DNA of 6,191 bases from SICB01 sp037132395. Its GTDB lineage: Bacteria; Patescibacteriota; Saccharimonadia; CAILAD01; BJGX01. Made by a program: the position numbers and the translations under genes. The stretch is taken from NCBI GenBank assembly GCA_037132395.1, contig JBAXPC010000036.1, positions 1 through 6,191 on the forward strand. The letters run 5' to 3'. Below the pieces are notes generated by a model. That model was not told the DNA's origin. It made no database searches and saw nothing but the letters and a program-made list of their open reading frames with translations. Shown here one piece after another: positions 5,435 to 6,191 of the stretch. The first letter of the stretch is position 1, and each line of letters opens with the position of its first letter.

Positions 5435-5464
5435 ATTATAAGCTTATGCTGCGAACAAATACAA
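5435..5464 (-). promoter_or_regulatory. promoter of the 67-residue membrane protein gene, leaderless
   Basis: On the minus strand a perfect TATAAT (5440-5435) is followed by seven bases and then the ATG at 5427. A weak -35 (TTGTAT, 5464-5459) lies 18 bases upstream. Transcription should begin at or beside the start codon. A 10-bp palindrome, ATAAGCTTAT (5438-5447), overlaps the upstream edge of the -10 box. Confidence 0.55.
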
Positions 5465-5505
5465 ATAAGGATGGAGGGGTAACGGGGAAGCTATCGCAAC
5501 TATAA

Positions 5506-6102
5506 TTAGGGCTTCTTTGACTTTAAAGCCAACCAGTCCGGGACTTCAATAAAGCTGATTTCTTCCCAACTATCAATCTCTTCCTCGGTGACATCATAAA
5601 TTGCTTGGTATGCAGTCTCCACGCTACCGTGGAGAGCGTCTGAAAAGTCTAGGCCAAGTTTTATCGCTACGCTTTTTAACTCTTTTTCATTTTTTGCTTC
5701 AATTTCTACAAAACTAGGTATCCAGGGCCAAGTGTCTAGTTCTATTTCCGTGCTTCCAAGCTTCCAGCTTTCGCGCTTTGTTTCTTGAAATGACTTTGAT
5801 TCCATACCGATTGACTCAAGAAAGCTACAGGCCGCATCAAAATTTTCTACAACTACATTTACTTCTTTAGTACCGTGAACAGTCCTATCATTTAGCTGCT
5901 TATAGCTTAGAGTGATTTTATCTCCTTCATTTCGAACCCTAACCCAACCCCCGATTTTTGTAAGTCTTTTATCTGGGTAGTCATAAACCTTACGGGTCAT
6001 GAGCCTTTCTTCGGCAATAAGTTTTGCGCCAATACTCAGTAGTAGCTTTCGCATTGACACTAAATTTATATCAAGCCATTTTGCTTCAATTTCAGTCTGC
6101 AT
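5506..6102 (-). CDS. CYTH-domain protein (triphosphate tunnel metalloenzyme family)
   Basis: This 198-residue cytoplasmic protein has the CYTH signature, the family of CyaB-type adenylyl cyclases, thiamine triphosphatases and inorganic triphosphatases. Visible elements are the N-terminal metal motif E4-I-E6-A-K8, the tunnel arginines in WVRVR (R55, R57), TLSYKQ (64-69) with K68, a KE-V-V strand (79-85), KRESW (109-113), and paired acidic strands EIELDTW (119-125) and VEIEAK (132-137). The start is the ATG at 6102, which puts ExExK at residue 4 as the family expects. An extended -10 box ends seven bases before it. The longer frame begins with GTG at 6138 and would run across the promoter. Members bind a triphosphate and divalent metals inside a beta barrel. 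Which substrate this one uses cannot be told, although hydrolysis of a triphosphate is more likely than cAMP synthesis in most lineages. It is monocistronic or weakly linked to the small gene downstream. Confidence 0.87.
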   Translation of the reverse strand: MQTEIEAKWLDINLVSMRKLLLSIGAKLIAEERLMTRKVYDYPDKRLTKIGGWVRVRNEGDKITLSYKQLNDRTVHGTKEVNVVVENFDAACSFLESIGMESKSFQETKRESWKLGSTEIELDTWPWIPSFVEIEAKNEKELKSVAIKLGLDFSDALHGSVETAYQAIYDVTEEEIDSWEEISFIEVPDWLALKSKKP

Positions 6103-6109
6103 TTGTCTA

Positions 6110-6118
6110 AGTATATCA
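6110..6118 (-). promoter_or_regulatory. extended -10 promoter of the CYTH gene, leaderless
   Basis: On the minus strand TGATATACT (6118 down to 6110) has the TGn extension and five of six -10 matches. Seven bases separate it from the ATG at 6102. No Shine-Dalgarno sequence is present. It supports the shorter CYTH start and lies just downstream of the terminator hairpin, where a fresh transcription unit would be expected. Confidence 0.55.
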
Positions 6119-6147
6119 AAAAAACGGAGGCAAATCACATAAGACCA

Positions 6148-6186
6148 CCAAACAAAAAACTCCCAAAAAGGGAGTTCTTTGTTTGG
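6148..6186 (-). terminator. strong intrinsic terminator, potentially bidirectional
   Basis: AACTCCC (6158-6164) and GGGAGTT (6170-6176) form a 7-bp stem around an AAAAA loop. After one mismatch, nine more base pairs (6148-6156 with 6178-6186) extend it. On the minus strand the compact stem is followed by a six-base T-run (6159-6154), a good intrinsic terminator. On the plus strand the tract is TTCTTTGTTT, which is weaker. No plus-strand gene ends here, so it most likely terminates a minus-strand gene beyond 6191 and insulates the CYTH promoter. Confidence 0.8.
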
Positions 6187-6191
6187 AGGGC

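Noticed and set aside
6103..6138. CYTH protein starting at GTG 6138
   Set aside because: It would push the ExExK motif away from the N-terminus and put the extended -10 box inside the gene; the ATG at 6102 fits both the family and the promoter.
1..6191. Alternative genetic code with UGA read as glycine, as in some Patescibacteria
   Set aside because: UGA ends the DUF4190-like gene and the 67-residue gene where ends are expected, and all recognised proteins are full length under the standard code.

Overview
The window looks like a compact, moderately AT-rich bacterial chromosome segment. UGA ends at least two of the reading frames, so the code appears to be the standard bacterial one. Gene content and style (a RimK-type ligase, stand-alone GuaA-like amidotransferase domains, small lineage-specific membrane proteins, short intergenic gaps, many promoters sitting directly on start codons) suggest a Patescibacteria/CPR-type genome, possibly Saccharibacteria. 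That assignment is tentative because no ribosomal or marker gene is present. No mobile element, CRISPR array, tRNA or rRNA was seen, and no stretch over 300 bases lacks a gene.

Left part (1-2959): a small multi-spanning membrane protein of unknown function (38-517) is followed by a 184-base gap holding a hairpin and a clear sigma70-type promoter. This drives a full-length RimK homologue (702-1607), an ATP-grasp enzyme that adds glutamate to protein C-termini. Next comes a class I glutamine amidotransferase-like protein (1663-2271). It converges on a second, different class I amidotransferase-like protein on the minus strand (2264-2959). The two stop codons overlap inside an 8-bp palindrome. 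Neither amidotransferase has a synthase partner here, so a glutamyl-hydrolase or transferase role linked to RimK is an attractive but unproven idea.

Middle (3021-4813): a minus-strand two-gene ABC exporter operon, ATPase then six-span permease. The two are joined by an 11-base overlap, and the permease has a near-perfect Shine-Dalgarno sequence. Divergent from it is a DUF4190-like membrane protein gene (4814-5170). The gap between the divergent starts contains a perfect 16-bp palindrome that overlaps promoter elements, a candidate operator.

Right part (5224-6191): a 67-residue two-span membrane protein and a CYTH-domain (triphosphate tunnel) protein, both on the minus strand with their own promoters. 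A strong terminator hairpin at the edge probably ends a minus-strand gene lying beyond the window.

The most striking signal is translational. Four genes (2959, 4814, 5427 and 6102) have a -10 box only 6-7 bases before the ATG and no Shine-Dalgarno sequence, which predicts leaderless mRNAs. The operon-internal permease and RimK, which has a long leader, instead carry clear Shine-Dalgarno sequences.
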